Positions 17,562-27,635 of a stretch of 64,000 nucleotides of DNA are shown in pieces. Both the position numbers and the translations under genes were made by a program. The stretch is from assembly GCA_021781515.1 (NCBI GenBank), contig JAJXWR010000001.1, positions 1-64,000 of the forward strand. Direction: 5' to 3'. This DNA is from Pseudomonadota bacterium. Its GTDB lineage: Bacteria; Pseudomonadota; Gammaproteobacteria; Pseudomonadales; Moraxellaceae. Position 1 is the stretch's first letter. Every line of letters begins with the position of its first letter. The notes below the pieces were generated by a model, which was not told where the DNA came from, did no database searches, and saw only the letters and a list, made by a program, of their open reading frames with translations.

Positions 17562-18476
17562 TTAAAATGCACTAGGGAGGTGGGGGGCTGCATGGGGGTG
17601 GAGCGCCGTTTTTCCGGCAAAGTCCTGCGCAAAGTGCCAAGCGCTGCGACCGGAACGGTGGGAGCGCTGTGCAGCGAAGCGTAAGGCTTCCTGGCGGGTG
17701 TGCGTATCCCAGTGACCGCCGTAACGCTTTAGCCAATGCGCAGCGCAATCAAGATATTCATCCTGGTTTTGTGCATGGAAACTCAACCATAAGCCAAAGC
17801 GGTCAGAAAGTGAAATCTTTTCATCAATGGATTCCCCGGGGTGAATTTCGTCCCCCTCATAGTGAGTTTCCAGATTGTCCTGCATTTTTTTGGGGAGCAG
17901 GTGTCTGCGGTTGCTGGTGGCATAGATAAGCGTATTACGTGCAGTGGCGTGCAAGGTGCCATCCAGGACGACTTTCAGTGCCCGGTACTGGTTTTCGGCT
18001 TCGCTAAAACTCAGATCGTCACAAAAGATGATAAAATATTCAGGACGGCTGGCTAACTGTTCCATGATCTGTGGCAGATTGATCAGTTGTTCCCTCCCGA
18101 CTTCCAGCATACGGAGTCCTTGAGTGGCATAATTCGCCAAAAGTGAGCGTACCAGAGAGGATTTGCCAGTGCCTCGGGCACCGGTCAGCAAGGCGTGATT
18201 GGCGGGTAGTCGGTTAATAAACTGTTCGGTGTTGGTAAACAGGCGTTTTTTCTGGGTTTCAATATGGAGCAGATCCTCTGGCTGAATCGAGGCATACTGC
18301 GGTAAACCAACAATGTTCCCTTGACCGTTGCTATGCACAGAGGGCTTCCAGAGATAGGCATGGCAGTTCCAGTCCACAGGAGCCGGCAGTGGCCCCCAGT
18401 GATGAAGCAGCAGGTCATGCACCGAGGCGATGTAGTGCATCAGTGTGGGATCCGTAGAAAACGGGCGGTCGGTCAT
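17562..18476 (-). CDS. DUF815-family AAA-like ATPase
   Basis: A 304-residue P-loop ATPase of the DUF815 family (PF05673). Walker A is GARGTGKSS (about residues 98-106) and the Walker B region is YFIIFCDDLSF. The sensor-like segment LIYATSNRRHLLP and the family stretch ISLSDRFGLWLSFH are clear. The biological role of DUF815 proteins is not established. The ATG overlaps the stop of the upstream acyl-CoA ligase by 4 bp, indicating translational coupling, and the double-receiver gene follows 11 bp later. The C-terminus is His/Pro/Ala-rich. Confidence 0.88.
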   Translation of the reverse strand: MTDRPFSTDPTLMHYIASVHDLLLHHWGPLPAPVDWNCHAYLWKPSVHSNGQGNIVGLPQYASIQPEDLLHIETQKKRLFTNTEQFINRLPANHALLTGARGTGKSSLVRSLLANYATQGLRMLEVGREQLINLPQIMEQLASRPEYFIIFCDDLSFSEAENQYRALKVVLDGTLHATARNTLIYATSNRRHLLPKKMQDNLETHYEGDEIHPGESIDEKISLSDRFGLWLSFHAQNQDEYLDCAAHWLKRYGGHWDTHTRQEALRFAAQRSHRSGRSAWHFAQDFAGKTALHPHAAPHLPSAF

Positions 18477-20107
18477 GGGGCAGCCCCTGTATCCGGTGAT
18501 TGACTGTAAAACTGACGGTATTGGTTGCGTAACGTTACCTTGGACAGTTTGCCGGTCGCAGAATGTGGCAATTCAGGGACAGTAACAATCGAATCCGGTA
18601 GCCACCACCGAGCCACCCGTTCTGCAAGATGGTCGCGCAAAGCCGACAAGTCGGTGTTGCCGGTTGGACTGACGATCAGCATCAGTGGTCGCTCGGCCCA
18701 GCGAGGATGGGGAATGCCTACCACACAGGCCTCAAGAATGCCCGGAAATGACATGGCTGCATTTTCCAGTTCAATGGAACTGATCCATTCACCGCCGGAT
18801 TTGATGACATCTTTATCCCGATCAACGATTTGCATGGTCTCATCAGCGTCAATGGTGGCGATATCACCGGTATTAAACCAGCCGTTGGCAAAGGCCGACA
18901 AATCCTCGTGGCGGAAATAACGTTGCGCTACCCAGGGACCGCGCACATGTAATACTCCAAACGTCTTGCCATCATGGGGTAAAGGGCGGAGATGTTCGTC
19001 AAAAATTTGCAGTTCAATTCCGAAAACCGGACGACCCTGCTTGAGTTGGTGCTGGTAGCGCAGCGCCGGTGCCATGGATTGTAGTGCCGGGGTAGGCAGA
19101 TTGATCGTGCCAAGGGGGGATAATTCGGTCATGCCCCATGCATGAATGACATAACTTTGATGGACTTCTGCAAATTCGCGAATCATGCTGAGCGGTGCGG
19201 CAGAGCCACCCACAACAACACGGGACACATTTTTGAGCTGCAACTGGTGCTCGCGCAGGTAATTTAGCAAGGTGAGCCAGATCGTTGGGACTCCCAACAG
19301 CAGATCCACCTGTTCAGCAACAATCAGTTCATACAGCGATGCTCCATCCAGCGCAGCACCGGGTAAAACCAGTCGGGCACCCATCATGGCGGCTGCATAC
19401 GGGGTGCCCCAGGCGCAGACGTGAAACATGGGAACCACAGGCAACAGGCAGGTGTGCGGCGTAATCCCCAGCGCATCGGTGCGACAGGCGGCCATGGCGT
19501 GCAGTAAAACAGAATAATGCGAATACAGCACACCTTTGGGATTGCCGGTGGTGCCGGAGGTGTAACACAAGGCACTGGCCTCCGCATCACTAAAACGTGG
19601 CCAGTGAAACTGGTGATGAAAAGCAGCAATCCAGGTTTCATAACAGAGAAAGTTGCTATCCGGGGGCATGTGGGCCGCATCAGTCAGTACGATAATCTGC
19701 TCAACAGAAGGCAGTTCCGGGAGCAAAGAGAGGACCAAGGGAAGAAAACTGCAATCAACCAAGAGTAGTCGATCGGTTGCATGATTGATCATGTAACGGA
19801 TCTGTTCAGGAAAAAGCCGCGGATTAATGGTATGGATGATGGCTCCAACGCCGGAAATGGCATAATAAGCTTCCATGTGGCGGTGGGTATTCCATGCCAG
19901 TGTAGCAATGCGATCACCGGCGATCACTCCATAGTCTGTCAGTGCTTGTGCCAGTTGCCGGGAACGTCGGGCGAGTTGCAGATAGCTGTGGCGCACGATG
20001 CCGCTTTCAATATGCCGACTGACCACTTCGTTCTCAGGGTACAGGCGAGCTGCATGTTCAATCAGGTCGCTGATAAGTAATGGGCGATTCATCATCAAGC
20101 CGTGCAT
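18473..20107 (-). CDS. Acyl-CoA ligase (AMP-forming, medium/long-chain fatty acid type)
   Basis: A 544-residue member of the ANL superfamily that activates a carboxylic acid as the acyl-adenylate and then the CoA thioester. The P-loop-like motif [17 protein letters not shown] is at about residues 179-195. Further signatures are [39 protein letters not shown] and the late Lys in SATGKLSK. The sequence resembles AlkK/FadD-type fatty acyl-CoA synthetases rather than acetyl-CoA synthetase. ATG at 20107 is taken as start; a TTG seven codons earlier is also in frame and no strong ribosome binding site decides. It leads an operon with the DUF815 ATPase and double-receiver protein and is divergent from rpsJ. 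Confidence 0.87.
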   Translation of the reverse strand: MHGLMMNRPLLISDLIEHAARLYPENEVVSRHIESGIVRHSYLQLARRSRQLAQALTDYGVIAGDRIATLAWNTHRHMEAYYAISGVGAIIHTINPRLFPEQIRYMINHATDRLLLVDCSFLPLVLSLLPELPSVEQIIVLTDAAHMPPDSNFLCYETWIAAFHHQFHWPRFSDAEASALCYTSGTTGNPKGVLYSHYSVLLHAMAACRTDALGITPHTCLLPVVPMFHVCAWGTPYAAAMMGARLVLPGAALDGASLYELIVAEQVDLLLGVPTIWLTLLNYLREHQLQLKNVSRVVVGGSAAPLSMIREFAEVHQSYVIHAWGMTELSPLGTINLPTPALQSMAPALRYQHQLKQGRPVFGIELQIFDEHLRPLPHDGKTFGVLHVRGPWVAQRYFRHEDLSAFANGWFNTGDIATIDADETMQIVDRDKDVIKSGGEWISSIELENAAMSFPGILEACVVGIPHPRWAERPLMLIVSPTGNTDLSALRDHLAERVARWWLPDSIVTVPELPHSATGKLSKVTLRNQYRQFYSQSPDTGAAP

Positions 20108-20211
20108 GGTGTTTACCCAAGTAAGCAATAGATTGCATTAGCATAGAATAGGCTTAAAAGGTCTGCCTGTGGATCTGTTGAGTTATTTGTGCAATCGAAC
20201 GACGCAGCCTC

Positions 20212-20240
20212 TTGCAATTGCAGGAGAAGAACGATATATT
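20212..20240 (+). promoter_or_regulatory. Promoter of the S10 ribosomal operon
   Basis: TTGCAA at 20212-20217, a 17-bp spacer, then TATATT at 20235-20240, followed by a GC-rich TACCGCCCC discriminator. It lies 137 bp before rpsJ in the divergent gap, leaving a leader that contains a small hairpin (GGCGA 20316-20320 with TCGCC 20327-20331). Confidence 0.6.
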
Positions 20241-20376
20241 TACCGCCCCTGATGAAAGCACTCAGGCGTTTACATTCGGAGCATCGTTTCCGAAACAGGA
20301 TTATTACAGGCACAAGGCGAAATAAGTCGCCGAGTGTCTTTGTTGTATTTTTGCGAACAAGTATGGAGTCCGGTGC

Positions 20377-20688
20377 ATGGCAAACCAGAGAATACGTATT
20401 CGCCTCAAGGCGTTCGATCATCGACTGATTGATCAGTCGGCGGTAGAAATAGTTGATACGGCCAAGCGGACGGGGGCGCAGGTGTGTGGTCCAATACCCA
20501 TGCCTACCCGTATTGAGCGGTTTAACGTGCTGACGTCGCCGCATGTCAATAAAGATGCGCGGGATCAGTACGAAATAAGGACACATAGTCGGCTGGTGGA
20601 TATTGTGCAGCCGACAGACAAGACCGTTGATGCCCTGATGAAGCTGGAACTGGCGGCCGGGGTAGATGTGCAGATCAGTTTGGGCTGA
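20377..20688 (+). CDS. rpsJ: 30S ribosomal protein S10
   Basis: The product is 103 residues, the standard S10 length, starting [15 protein letters not shown] and holding the [14 protein letters not shown] and [18 protein letters not shown] segments. S10 sits in the head of the small subunit and also pairs with NusB in transcription antitermination. GGAG lies about 10 bp before the ATG. It heads the S10 operon; the rpsL-rpsG-fusA-tuf genes that often precede it are absent and replaced by the divergent acyl-CoA ligase. Confidence 0.97.
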   Translation: MANQRIRIRLKAFDHRLIDQSAVEIVDTAKRTGAQVCGPIPMPTRIERFNVLTSPHVNKDARDQYEIRTHSRLVDIVQPTDKTVDALMKLELAAGVDVQISLG

Positions 20689-20727
20689 GAAGCGTTAGCG
20701 ATTACGCTTGAGAGCGGGGTTAATGGT

Positions 20728-21366
20728 ATGACAATAGGTTTGGTCGGTCGAAAAATAGGCATGACACGGGTCTTTACTGAAGCAGGTGTCTCAGTGCCTG
20801 TAACAGTTATTGAGGTGGAAGCGAACCGTGTCACCCAGATTCGTACTAAAGAATCAGAAGGCTATGAAGCGGTGCAGATCACTACAGGGGAACGTCGTGC
20901 TTCTCGGGTGAGCAAAGCGATGGCCGGGCACTTTGCCAAAGCCGGTGTATTGGCTGGACGTGGTGTCTGGGAATTTCGTGCAACTGCAGATGAGTTGCAG
21001 GCGTTACAGCCCGGTAGTGAATTAACCGTTGAACAGTTCAGCGTAGGGCAGATTGTTGATGTGACTGGAGTCAGCAAGGGGAAAGGGTTTCAGGGCGGTG
21101 TAAAACGCTGGAATTTCCGCACCCAAGATGCAACGCATGGCAACTCGGTCTCGCATCGTGTGCATGGTTCTACAGGACAAAATCAAAGTCCGGGCAAGGT
21201 TTTCAAAGGCAAGAAAATGGCCGGGCACATGGGCAGTGAAAGAGTTACTGTACAGGGACTGGAAGTGATTGCCATTGATGTGGTTCAGAATGTGCTGCTG
21301 GTTAAAGGAGCAGTACCTGGCTCGGCAGGTCGAGATGTTATCATCCGGCCAACGGCCAAGGCATAA
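20728..21366 (+). CDS. rplC: 50S ribosomal protein L3
   Basis: 212 residues, starting [17 protein letters not shown]3 is one of the first assembling proteins of the large subunit and reaches to the peptidyl transferase centre. The conserved loop [24 protein letters not shown] contains Gln151, the residue N5-methylated by PrmB in E. coli (Gln150 there); prmB is also present in this window. It lies 39 bp after rpsJ and 13 bp before rplD. Confidence 0.97.
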   Translation: MTIGLVGRKIGMTRVFTEAGVSVPVTVIEVEANRVTQIRTKESEGYEAVQITTGERRASRVSKAMAGHFAKAGVLAGRGVWEFRATADELQALQPGSELTVEQFSVGQIVDVTGVSKGKGFQGGVKRWNFRTQDATHGNSVSHRVHGSTGQNQSPGKVFKGKKMAGHMGSERVTVQGLEVIAIDVVQNVLLVKGAVPGSAGRDVIIRPTAKA

Positions 21367-21379
21367 GGGGGATTAGCGC

Positions 21380-21982
21380 GTGAATCTTACAACAGTCTCC
21401 GGCGCTCCTGTCGAATTGTCAGAAGTCGCTTTTGGGCGTGAATTTAATGAAGCCTTGGTGCATCAGGTTGTCACCGCCTATCTGGCGGCTGGTCGGCAAG
21501 GCAGCGTCAAACAAAAAACCCGTGCGGAAGTTAGCGGTGGCGGCAAAAAACCCTTTCGTCAAAAGGGTACGGGACGTGCTCGTGCGGGTTCAATCCGTAG
21601 TCCACTGTGGCGTGGGGGGGGCAAAATATTTGCCGCTACTCCGCAAAGTTATGAACAGAAAGTGAACCGGAAAATGTACCGGGGTGCGATGCAGTGTATT
21701 CTCGCCGAACTGGTACGGCAAAATCGGCTGGTGCTGGTGGAAGACTTCTCTGTGACTGCGCCAAAAACAAAGGAGCTAATTGCCAAACTGCAGGGCTTAG
21801 GGGTAGAAAATGCGTTGATAGTGACCGATGCGGTTGATGAAAACCTGTATCTGGCAGCACGCAATATACCGCATATTGAAGTCGTCGATACCCGCGGCGT
21901 CAATCCGGTGAGTCTGATCGGCTATGAAAAGGTATTGATGTCGGTACCAGCGGCCAAAAAACTTGAGGTGGAATTAGGATGA
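21380..21982 (+). CDS. rplD: 50S ribosomal protein L4
   Basis: 200 residues with a GTG start behind GGGGGATTAGC. The long loop with [23 protein letters not shown] is the part that lines the peptide exit tunnel. In E. coli L4 also represses its own operon through the S10 leader; whether the leader here folds in the same way is not evident. The end overlaps rplW by 4 bp (ATGA). Confidence 0.96.
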   Translation: MNLTTVSGAPVELSEVAFGREFNEALVHQVVTAYLAAGRQGSVKQKTRAEVSGGGKKPFRQKGTGRARAGSIRSPLWRGGGKIFAATPQSYEQKVNRKMYRGAMQCILAELVRQNRLVLVEDFSVTAPKTKELIAKLQGLGVENALIVTDAVDENLYLAARNIPHIEVVDTRGVNPVSLIGYEKVLMSVPAAKKLEVELG

Positions 21983-22278
21983 ATACGGAAAAAATTTTTC
22001 ATGTCCTGATTGCTCCGGTTGCTTCTGAAAAAGCGGTTCGGATCGGAGATGCCCATAATCAGTACGTGTTCAAGGTGCGGACAGACTCGACAAAAACAGA
22101 CATCGCCAAGGCCGTTGAACAGTTGTTCAAGGTCGAGGTCAATAGTGTCAATACCTTGAATGTGGCGGGAAAAAGTCGTCGCACCGGTAAAAGTATGGGC
22201 GTACGTTCCGACTGGAAAAAGGCCTATGTTTCGTTAAAACAGGGATTTGAAATCAATTTTACCGGTGCTGGCAAGTAG
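21979..22278 (+). CDS. rplW: 50S ribosomal protein L23
   Basis: 99 residues: [19 protein letters not shown], then [28 protein letters not shown], the usual L23 pattern. L23 lies at the tunnel exit and is the docking site for trigger factor, whose gene (tig) is also in this window. The start codon overlaps the rplD stop. Confidence 0.96.
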   Translation: MNTEKIFHVLIAPVASEKAVRIGDAHNQYVFKVRTDSTKTDIAKAVEQLFKVEVNSVNTLNVAGKSRRTGKSMGVRSDWKKAYVSLKQGFEINFTGAGK

Positions 22279-22290
22279 GGGGAAGCAATC

Positions 22291-23115
22291 ATGCCCATTA
22301 TCAAATGTAAACCAACGTCGCCCGGACGCCGCTTTGTTGAAAAAGTGGTGCATGAGCACCTGCATAAAGGTCGTCCGCATTCGCCACTGGTAGAAAGTCA
22401 AAACAAGTCCGGTGGACGGAATAATAATGGCCACATTACTACCCGACATATCGGTGGTGGTCATAAGCAACTTTATCGGCTGATTGATTTTCGTCGCGAC
22501 AAAGACGGAATTCCTGCAAAAGTTGAACGTATCGAATATGATCCTAATCGTACAGCGCATATTGCGTTGGTGTTATTTGCTGATGGTGAACGTCGCTATA
22601 TCCTGGCACCAAAAGGCTTGAATGCCGGAGATACAGTACAGTCTGGATCAGATGCGCCGATCAAGGTCGGTAATGCACTGCCGCTGCGTAATATGCCAGT
22701 GGGTGTTACCTTGCATAATCTTGAACTGAAACCGGGTCGCGGCGGACAATTGGCACGTTCGGCGGGAGCCAGTGTGCAACTGTTGGGCCGGGATGGTGCC
22801 TATGTGATTGTGCGTCTACGTTCCGGTGAAATGCGGCGTATTCATGCCGACTGCCGTGCCACACTGGGAGAAGTGTCTAACAGTGATCATAGCCTGCGGT
22901 CTTATGGCAAGGCAGGTGCAAAACGCTGGCTGGGCATACGTCCAACCGTGCGCGGCATGGCGATGAATCCGGTAGATCACCCGCATGGGGGCGGTGAAGG
23001 CCGCAACAAAGGTTGTCACCCAGTGACACCGTGGGGTCAGCCGACCAAGGGATACAAAACCCGTAACAATAAGCGTACCGACCGGATGATCGTGCGCGAT
23101 CGTCGTGTCAAGTAA
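22291..23115 (+). CDS. rplB: 50S ribosomal protein L2
   Basis: 274 residues, the usual length. It shows TSPGRRF near the start, the central RNA-binding region ([27 protein letters not shown]) and the highly conserved [16 protein letters not shown] block, here as [17 protein letters not shown]2 is needed for subunit joining and peptidyl transferase activity. GGGGGAAGC precedes the ATG. Confidence 0.97.
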   Translation: MPIIKCKPTSPGRRFVEKVVHEHLHKGRPHSPLVESQNKSGGRNNNGHITTRHIGGGHKQLYRLIDFRRDKDGIPAKVERIEYDPNRTAHIALVLFADGERRYILAPKGLNAGDTVQSGSDAPIKVGNALPLRNMPVGVTLHNLELKPGRGGQLARSAGASVQLLGRDGAYVIVRLRSGEMRRIHADCRATLGEVSNSDHSLRSYGKAGAKRWLGIRPTVRGMAMNPVDHPHGGGEGRNKGCHPVTPWGQPTKGYKTRNNKRTDRMIVRDRRVK

Positions 23116-23131
23116 GGCTGGGGGATAAAAA

Positions 23132-23407
23132 GTGCCACGTTCTCTTAAAAAAGGTCCATTTGTTGATGGCCACCTCTGGGCCAAGGTGGAAGCTGCTGCG
23201 GCGAGTAATTCCAGGAAACCGATTAAAACCTGGTCGCGTCGTTCGATGATTTTGCCGGAAATGGTCGGATTGACCATGGCGATACACAATGGCAAACAGC
23301 ACGTGCCTATTCTGATCTCGGAACACATGGTAGGTCATAAGCTGGGTGAATTTGCTCCAACCCGAACCTATCGGGGTCATGGTATTGATAAAAAGGCCAA
23401 GAGGTAG
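23132..23407 (+). CDS. rpsS: 30S ribosomal protein S19
   Basis: 91 residues with a GTG start behind [27 protein letters not shown], with [26 protein letters not shown] and [16 protein letters not shown]19 binds the head of the small subunit with S13, near the A and P sites. It sits in standard order between rplB and rplV. Confidence 0.97.
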   Translation: MPRSLKKGPFVDGHLWAKVEAAAASNSRKPIKTWSRRSMILPEMVGLTMAIHNGKQHVPILISEHMVGHKLGEFAPTRTYRGHGIDKKAKR

Positions 23408-23412
23408 GAAAT

Positions 23413-23751
23413 ATGGACAATAGCCAGCAAGGTGTAGCTGTATTGCGCGGTGCTCCTCTATCGGCACAGAAAACCCGTCTGGTGGCGGATCTGGTGCGGG
23501 GCAAAAATGTGGTCAAAGCGATGGAACTGCTGAAATTTACTGATAAAAAAGCTGCGCATTTTGTGGCTAAGGTGTTGCATTCGGCGATATCCAATGCAGA
23601 AAACAATCTGGGAATGGATGTTGATGGGTTGAAAGTGACGACCATATATGTTGATGAGGGCATCACTCTCAAACGTATTCGTCCCCGGGCTAAAGGCCGG
23701 GCTGACCGCATCAGTAAACGTACCTGCCACATCACTGTAGCTGTTTCGTAG
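23413..23751 (+). CDS. rplV: 50S ribosomal protein L22
   Basis: 112 residues. [17 protein letters not shown] and the C-terminal tunnel hairpin with [24 protein letters not shown] identify L22, which lines the exit tunnel opposite L4 and is a known site of macrolide resistance changes. It is 5 bp after rpsS. Confidence 0.97.
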   Translation: MDNSQQGVAVLRGAPLSAQKTRLVADLVRGKNVVKAMELLKFTDKKAAHFVAKVLHSAISNAENNLGMDVDGLKVTTIYVDEGITLKRIRPRAKGRADRISKRTCHITVAVS

Positions 23752-23768
23752 AAACGGGAGCAACAAAT

Positions 23769-24503
23769 ATGGGTCAAAAAGTCAATCCCGTTGGAATACG
23801 TCTTGGTATTGTACGGGCACACAATTCAACATGGTATGCGAAGCCAAAAGACTATCCGCGTTTTCTGCTGGCCGATCTTAAGGCGCGCACTTTTCTATAC
23901 GCCCGGCTGAAGCAGGCATCGTTAGGTAAAATTACCATATTGCGACCTTCGGATCGCGCAGATGTATGGATTTCTACCGCGCGCCCCGGTGTCGTCATTG
24001 GCAAGAAAGGCGAGGATGTTGGAAAACTCCAGGCAGCGCTGACGAAAATCATGGGTTGTGCAGTGGCTGTGCATATTGATGAAATCAAAAAACCGGATCT
24101 TGATGCGCGATTGGTCGCCGAAGGGATTGCCTCGCAACTGGAACGTCGGGTCATGTTTCGCCGGGCAATGAAGCGAGCCGTGCAGAATACGCTGAGATCG
24201 GGTGCCAAAGGGGTGAAGATTGAGGTGTCCGGACGCTTGGGTGGCGCCGAAATCGCACGTACCGAATGGTATCGTGAAGGGCGGGTACCGCTGCATACCT
24301 TGCGTGCAGACATTGATTATTGCACGGCGCGTGCAGAGACTACTTACGGCACTATTGGCGTCAAAGTGTGGATTTTTAAAGGTGAAATTCTGGGGGGGAT
24401 GGAGCAGGTAGCGGCCCAGGCCCAGGCAGCGACTCAGCAGCCAGCTGCAGAAGAAACGGTGCGTCCGAACAAAAAACGTTCGGGCAGACATGACAGGGGT
24501 TGA
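23769..24503 (+). CDS. rpsC: 30S ribosomal protein S3
   Basis: 244 residues, starting [16 protein letters not shown]. The KH-domain GxxG-containing segment [16 protein letters not shown] and the C-terminal [31 protein letters not shown] are typical. The tail after GGMEQ is Ala/Gln-rich and ends basic ([13 protein letters not shown]), a little longer than in E. coli (233). S3 forms the mRNA entry site with S4 and S5. Confidence 0.97.
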   Translation: MGQKVNPVGIRLGIVRAHNSTWYAKPKDYPRFLLADLKARTFLYARLKQASLGKITILRPSDRADVWISTARPGVVIGKKGEDVGKLQAALTKIMGCAVAVHIDEIKKPDLDARLVAEGIASQLERRVMFRRAMKRAVQNTLRSGAKGVKIEVSGRLGGAEIARTEWYREGRVPLHTLRADIDYCTARAETTYGTIGVKVWIFKGEILGGMEQVAAQAQAATQQPAAEETVRPNKKRSGRHDRG

Positions 24504-24509
24504 TGAAAA

Positions 24510-24923
24510 ATGTTACAGCCTAAACGTACCAAATTTCGCAAAATGCATAAAGGGCGTAACCGGGGATTAGCACACCGTGGCAGTGATGTTGATTTTGGCT
24601 CAATCGGGCTGAAATCTATAGAACGTGGCCGGATTACCTCGCGGCAGATTGAATCTGCCCGGCGTGCGATTGTTCGGCGCATTAAACGTGGTGGTAAAAT
24701 TTTTATCCGGGTATTTCCAGATAAACCAATCACTGCCAAACCACTGGAAGTGCGTATGGGTAATGGCAAAGGCAATGTCGAGTATTGGGTGGCTGAAGTG
24801 CAACCTGGAAAAATGCTCTATGAGATCGAAGGGGTTCCTGAAGATCTGGCGCGGGAAGCGTTTACTCTCGCCGCTGCCAAGTTACCTTTGAAAACGACCA
24901 TCGTAACTCGCACGGTGATGTAA
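24510..24923 (+). CDS. rplP: 50S ribosomal protein L16
   Basis: 137 residues: [19 protein letters not shown], with the PxxGxVEYW-type segment ([27 protein letters not shown]). L16 organises the A-site tRNA pocket of the large subunit. The stop codon abuts the rpmC start with no spacer. Confidence 0.97.
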   Translation: MLQPKRTKFRKMHKGRNRGLAHRGSDVDFGSIGLKSIERGRITSRQIESARRAIVRRIKRGGKIFIRVFPDKPITAKPLEVRMGNGKGNVEYWVAEVQPGKMLYEIEGVPEDLAREAFTLAAAKLPLKTTIVTRTVM

Positions 24924-25112
24924 ATGGATACTAAAGCTTTAAGAGAAAAAAACTCGGAAGAACTGAATACCGCATTATTTAATCTGTTGCGTGAGCAGTT
25001 TGAATTGCGGATGGCCAAGTCCCAGGATGCGCTGAAGAAAAATCATCGGGTGCGGGAAGTTCGTCGTTCGATTGCACGCATCAAGACGATTATGGCAGAA
25101 AAGCAGGGTTAA
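24924..25112 (+). CDS. rpmC: 50S ribosomal protein L29
   Basis: 62 residues: a helical hairpin protein, LREKNSEELNTALFNLLREQFELRM, ending VRRSIARIKTIMAEKQG. It sits next to L23 at the tunnel exit. The start immediately follows the rplP stop, implying translational coupling. Confidence 0.96.
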   Translation: MDTKALREKNSEELNTALFNLLREQFELRMAKSQDALKKNHRVREVRRSIARIKTIMAEKQG

Positions 25113-25118
25113 CTTAAG

Positions 25119-25397
25119 ATGACTGATCAGACAAATGTCGACAAGAAAATTCAACGCCAGCTCACTGGAAAAGTAGTGAGTGACAAAATGGAAAAATCCA
25201 TTGTGGTGTTGATTGAACGGAAAGTAAAACATCCAAAATACGGCAAATATGTGACACGCAGTACGCGTATTCATGCGCATGATGCCGAAAACAGTTGTCG
25301 TGAGGGAGATACTGTGACGATTCAGGAATGTCGTCCTTTATCCAAAACCAAGGCCTGGAAGCTGGTGCAGATTATTGAAAAGGCAGCCTCAGCATAA
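25119..25397 (+). CDS. rpsQ: 30S ribosomal protein S17
   Basis: 92 residues: [30 protein letters not shown], the OB-fold core of S17, then [18 protein letters not shown]. It is the last gene of the S10 operon; the 137-bp gap after it holds a probable promoter for the spc genes. Confidence 0.97.
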   Translation: MTDQTNVDKKIQRQLTGKVVSDKMEKSIVVLIERKVKHPKYGKYVTRSTRIHAHDAENSCREGDTVTIQECRPLSKTKAWKLVQIIEKAASA

Positions 25398-25407
25398 ATT
25401 CTGGTGC

Positions 25408-25436
25408 TTGCAACTGAGCAAGGCTTAAGGTAGCAT
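25408..25436 (+). promoter_or_regulatory. Probable internal promoter before rplN (spc genes)
   Basis: TTGCAA at 25408-25413, exactly 17 bp, then TAGCAT at 25431-25436, followed by GTGCGCCTTTT. It lies in the enlarged gap between rpsQ and rplN, where a spc-operon promoter is known in E. coli. The stretch AAGGTAGCA at 25427-25435 also occurs in the etfB promoter. Confidence 0.5.
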
Positions 25437-25534
25437 GTGCGCCTTTTATGTGGTATCGGGTCCGGTATCCAGGTTGGAATTAACCAGAAAAATTCTGGTC
25501 GTGGGCCGTGATCGGCAGGCAGGAGAGAGTAATT

Positions 25535-25903
25535 ATGATACAAACCGAAACAATGCTTGATGTGGCAGACAACAGTGGGGCACGCCGGGTGTTGTGCATC
25601 AAGGTGTTGGGCGGTTCCCACCGCCGCTATGCCACTGTAGGGGATGTCATCAAGGTGACGGTCAAGGAAGCAATTCCGCGTGGCAAGGTCAAAAAAGGCG
25701 ATGTCATGAATGCAGTGGTTGTGCGTACACGGCACGGAGTGCGACGTCCGGATGGATCGATTATCCGTTTTGATGATAATGCGGCCGTGCTGCTAAACAA
25801 TCAGAAAGCACCGGTAGGGACTCGTATATTTGGCCCCGTGACCCGTGAACTGCGTTCAGAGCAGTTTATGAAAATTATTTCCCTGGCTCCTGAAGTCCTG
25901 TGA
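25535..25903 (+). CDS. rplN: 50S ribosomal protein L14
   Basis: 122 residues, the standard length: [27 protein letters not shown], ending [14 protein letters not shown] at 25535 with AGGAGAG upstream was preferred over an in-frame start nine codons earlier because it restores the conserved N-terminus. L14 lies at the subunit interface. Confidence 0.97.
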   Translation: MIQTETMLDVADNSGARRVLCIKVLGGSHRRYATVGDVIKVTVKEAIPRGKVKKGDVMNAVVVRTRHGVRRPDGSIIRFDDNAAVLLNNQKAPVGTRIFGPVTRELRSEQFMKIISLAPEVL

Positions 25904-25912
25904 GGTAGAGCG

Positions 25913-26233
25913 ATGGCTGCAAAAATCAAGATAAACGATGAAGTTATCGTTTTAAAAGGCAAAGATCGTGGGCGACACGGCAAAGTGCTTCGGGTGGAAG
26001 GGGAACGCTTTGTGGTGCAGGGTGTTAACCAGGTTTATAAAAATGTTCGTGCGAACCCGGATCGCGGTGTAGAAGGCGGAATCATCCAACGTGAAGCGCC
26101 TATTCACCGTTCCAATGTGGCACTGCTGAATCCAGCGACGCAAAAAGGCGAGCGCGTGGGATTTAAAGTGCTGGAAGACGGGCGTAAAGTGCGAATTTTC
26201 CGGTCATCCGGAGAAGTCGTCGATATTAAATAA
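25913..26233 (+). CDS. rplX: 50S ribosomal protein L24
   Basis: 106 residues with the KOW motif ([18 protein letters not shown]) and the [20 protein letters not shown] segment. L24 starts large-subunit assembly. It is followed by an unusually long 129-bp gap before rplE. Confidence 0.96.
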   Translation: MAAKIKINDEVIVLKGKDRGRHGKVLRVEGERFVVQGVNQVYKNVRANPDRGVEGGIIQREAPIHRSNVALLNPATQKGERVGFKVLEDGRKVRIFRSSGEVVDIK

Positions 26234-26325
26234 TATCATCAGACGGCGATGTGATGGGATCAAACCCCTGATACGGTGCAACCGGCTGGTATTGGGTGTT
26301 TCCTCTGTAAAAAGAGATGTTCGTA

Positions 26326-26345
26326 AATAATGTTGAATAATGTTG
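26326..26345. repeat. Tandem repeat, 10-bp period, before rplE
   Basis: AATAATGTTG occurs twice in perfect tandem and is followed by AATA. It sits 18-37 bp before the rplE start, in a gap that is normally much shorter. Confidence 0.8.
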
Positions 26346-26362
26346 AATAGGGTTTATGAATA

Positions 26363-26899
26363 ATGGCCAGACTGAGAGAAGTCTATAAAAATGAGATTGC
26401 AGCCCGCTTAAAGCAGGAGCTGAATCTTGAAAATGTGATGGAAGTACCGCGTATTACTAAAATCACACTGAATATGGGAGTGGGCAGTGCCGCCCAGGAT
26501 CGTAAAATGATCGATGGCGCTGTGGCCGATATGCAGCTTATTTCTGGCCAGAAACCCGTGGTGACGCTGGCGCGTAAATCAATCGCCGGATTTAAGATTC
26601 GCGAAGGCTGGCCGATTGGCTGCAAAGTGACCATGCGCGGCGACCGCATGTATGAATTTCTTGACCGTTTGATCAATATGGCAATTCCGCGAATTCGCGA
26701 TTTTCGTGGTTTCAGCGCAAAAGCCTTTGACGGACGAGGTAATTACAGTCTAGGTTTGAAAGAACAGATTGTATTTCCTGAAATTGATTATGACAAAATT
26801 GATCGTGAGCGTGGGATGGACGTGACCATTACTACGACCGCTCGTACTGATGAAGAAGGTCGTGCTTTGCTGCGTGCCTTTAATTTCCCTTTTAAGTGA
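26363..26899 (+). CDS. rplE: 50S ribosomal protein L5
   Basis: 178 residues: [18 protein letters not shown], with [13 protein letters not shown] and [35 protein letters not shown]5 binds 5S rRNA and contacts P-site tRNA. In E. coli the S8 repressor site on spc mRNA lies at the rplX-rplE junction; the long gap here may hold regulatory sequence, but I did not find the S8-site fold. Confidence 0.97.
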   Translation: MARLREVYKNEIAARLKQELNLENVMEVPRITKITLNMGVGSAAQDRKMIDGAVADMQLISGQKPVVTLARKSIAGFKIREGWPIGCKVTMRGDRMYEFLDRLINMAIPRIRDFRGFSAKAFDGRGNYSLGLKEQIVFPEIDYDKIDRERGMDVTITTTARTDEEGRALLRAFNFPFK

Positions 26900-26908
26900 G
26901 AATTTGTC

Positions 26909-27214
26909 ATGGCTAAACTGAGCATGAAAAACCGTGAACTGAAGCGGCAGAAAACCGTGGCAAAATTCGCCGACAAACGGGAAGCGCTAAAGAAAGTAAT
27001 TAGCAGTTCTAAATCCACAGATGAAGAGAAGTGGGCAGCGATGTTGAAATTGCAGTCTTTGCCACGCAATGCCAATCCGGTGCGTTTACGCAATCGTTGT
27101 GGAATTACCGGCAGACCGCATGGGTATTTCCGTAAATTTGGTCTGGGTCGTAACAAATTACGTGAGGCCGTCATGAATGGTGATGTGCCTGGCGTCGTTA
27201 AGGCCAGTTGGTGA
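26909..27214 (+). CDS. rpsN: 30S ribosomal protein S14 (zinc-independent type)
   Basis: 101 residues, [24 protein letters not shown], ending [25 protein letters not shown]. It is the long form without the CxxC pairs of zinc-binding S14. S14 binds in the head near S10 and S19. Confidence 0.97.
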   Translation: MAKLSMKNRELKRQKTVAKFADKREALKKVISSSKSTDEEKWAAMLKLQSLPRNANPVRLRNRCGITGRPHGYFRKFGLGRNKLREAVMNGDVPGVVKASW

Positions 27215-27224
27215 GGTAAGAAAA

Positions 27225-27620
27225 ATGAGCATGCAAGATACAGTAGCGGATATGCTGACCCGCATCAGAAATGCCCAGCAGACAAGAAAAGAACAGGTTT
27301 CCATGCCTTCTTCCAAGTTGAAGAAGTCCATCGCCGAATTATTGAAGACAGAAGGCTACATTGCCGGCTATGCGGTAGATGGCGAAGAAAACAAGCCGCA
27401 ATTGACACTGGATCTCAAGTATTTTGAGGGTAAACCTGTCATTGAGGAAATTCATCGCATCAGTCGTCCGGGACTTCGGGTTTATCGCAGCAAAGATAAA
27501 CTGCCGCGGATGAAACAAGGGCTGGGGATTGCCGTCGTTTCTACCAGTAAGGGGATTATGACAGATCGTGCAGCTCGAAAAGCCAACATGGGTGGTGAAG
27601 TGATCTGTGTGGTTGCCTAA
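27225..27620 (+). CDS. rpsH: 30S ribosomal protein S8
   Basis: 131 residues: [19 protein letters not shown], ending [20 protein letters not shown] at 27225 behind GAGGTAAG is chosen; an in-frame GTG inside rpsN would add a non-conserved leader. S8 is a primary 16S binder and, in E. coli, the repressor of the spc operon. Confidence 0.97.
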   Translation: MSMQDTVADMLTRIRNAQQTRKEQVSMPSSKLKKSIAELLKTEGYIAGYAVDGEENKPQLTLDLKYFEGKPVIEEIHRISRPGLRVYRSKDKLPRMKQGLGIAVVSTSKGIMTDRAARKANMGGEVICVVA

Positions 27621-27635
27621 GGGAAGGAGTAGGTC

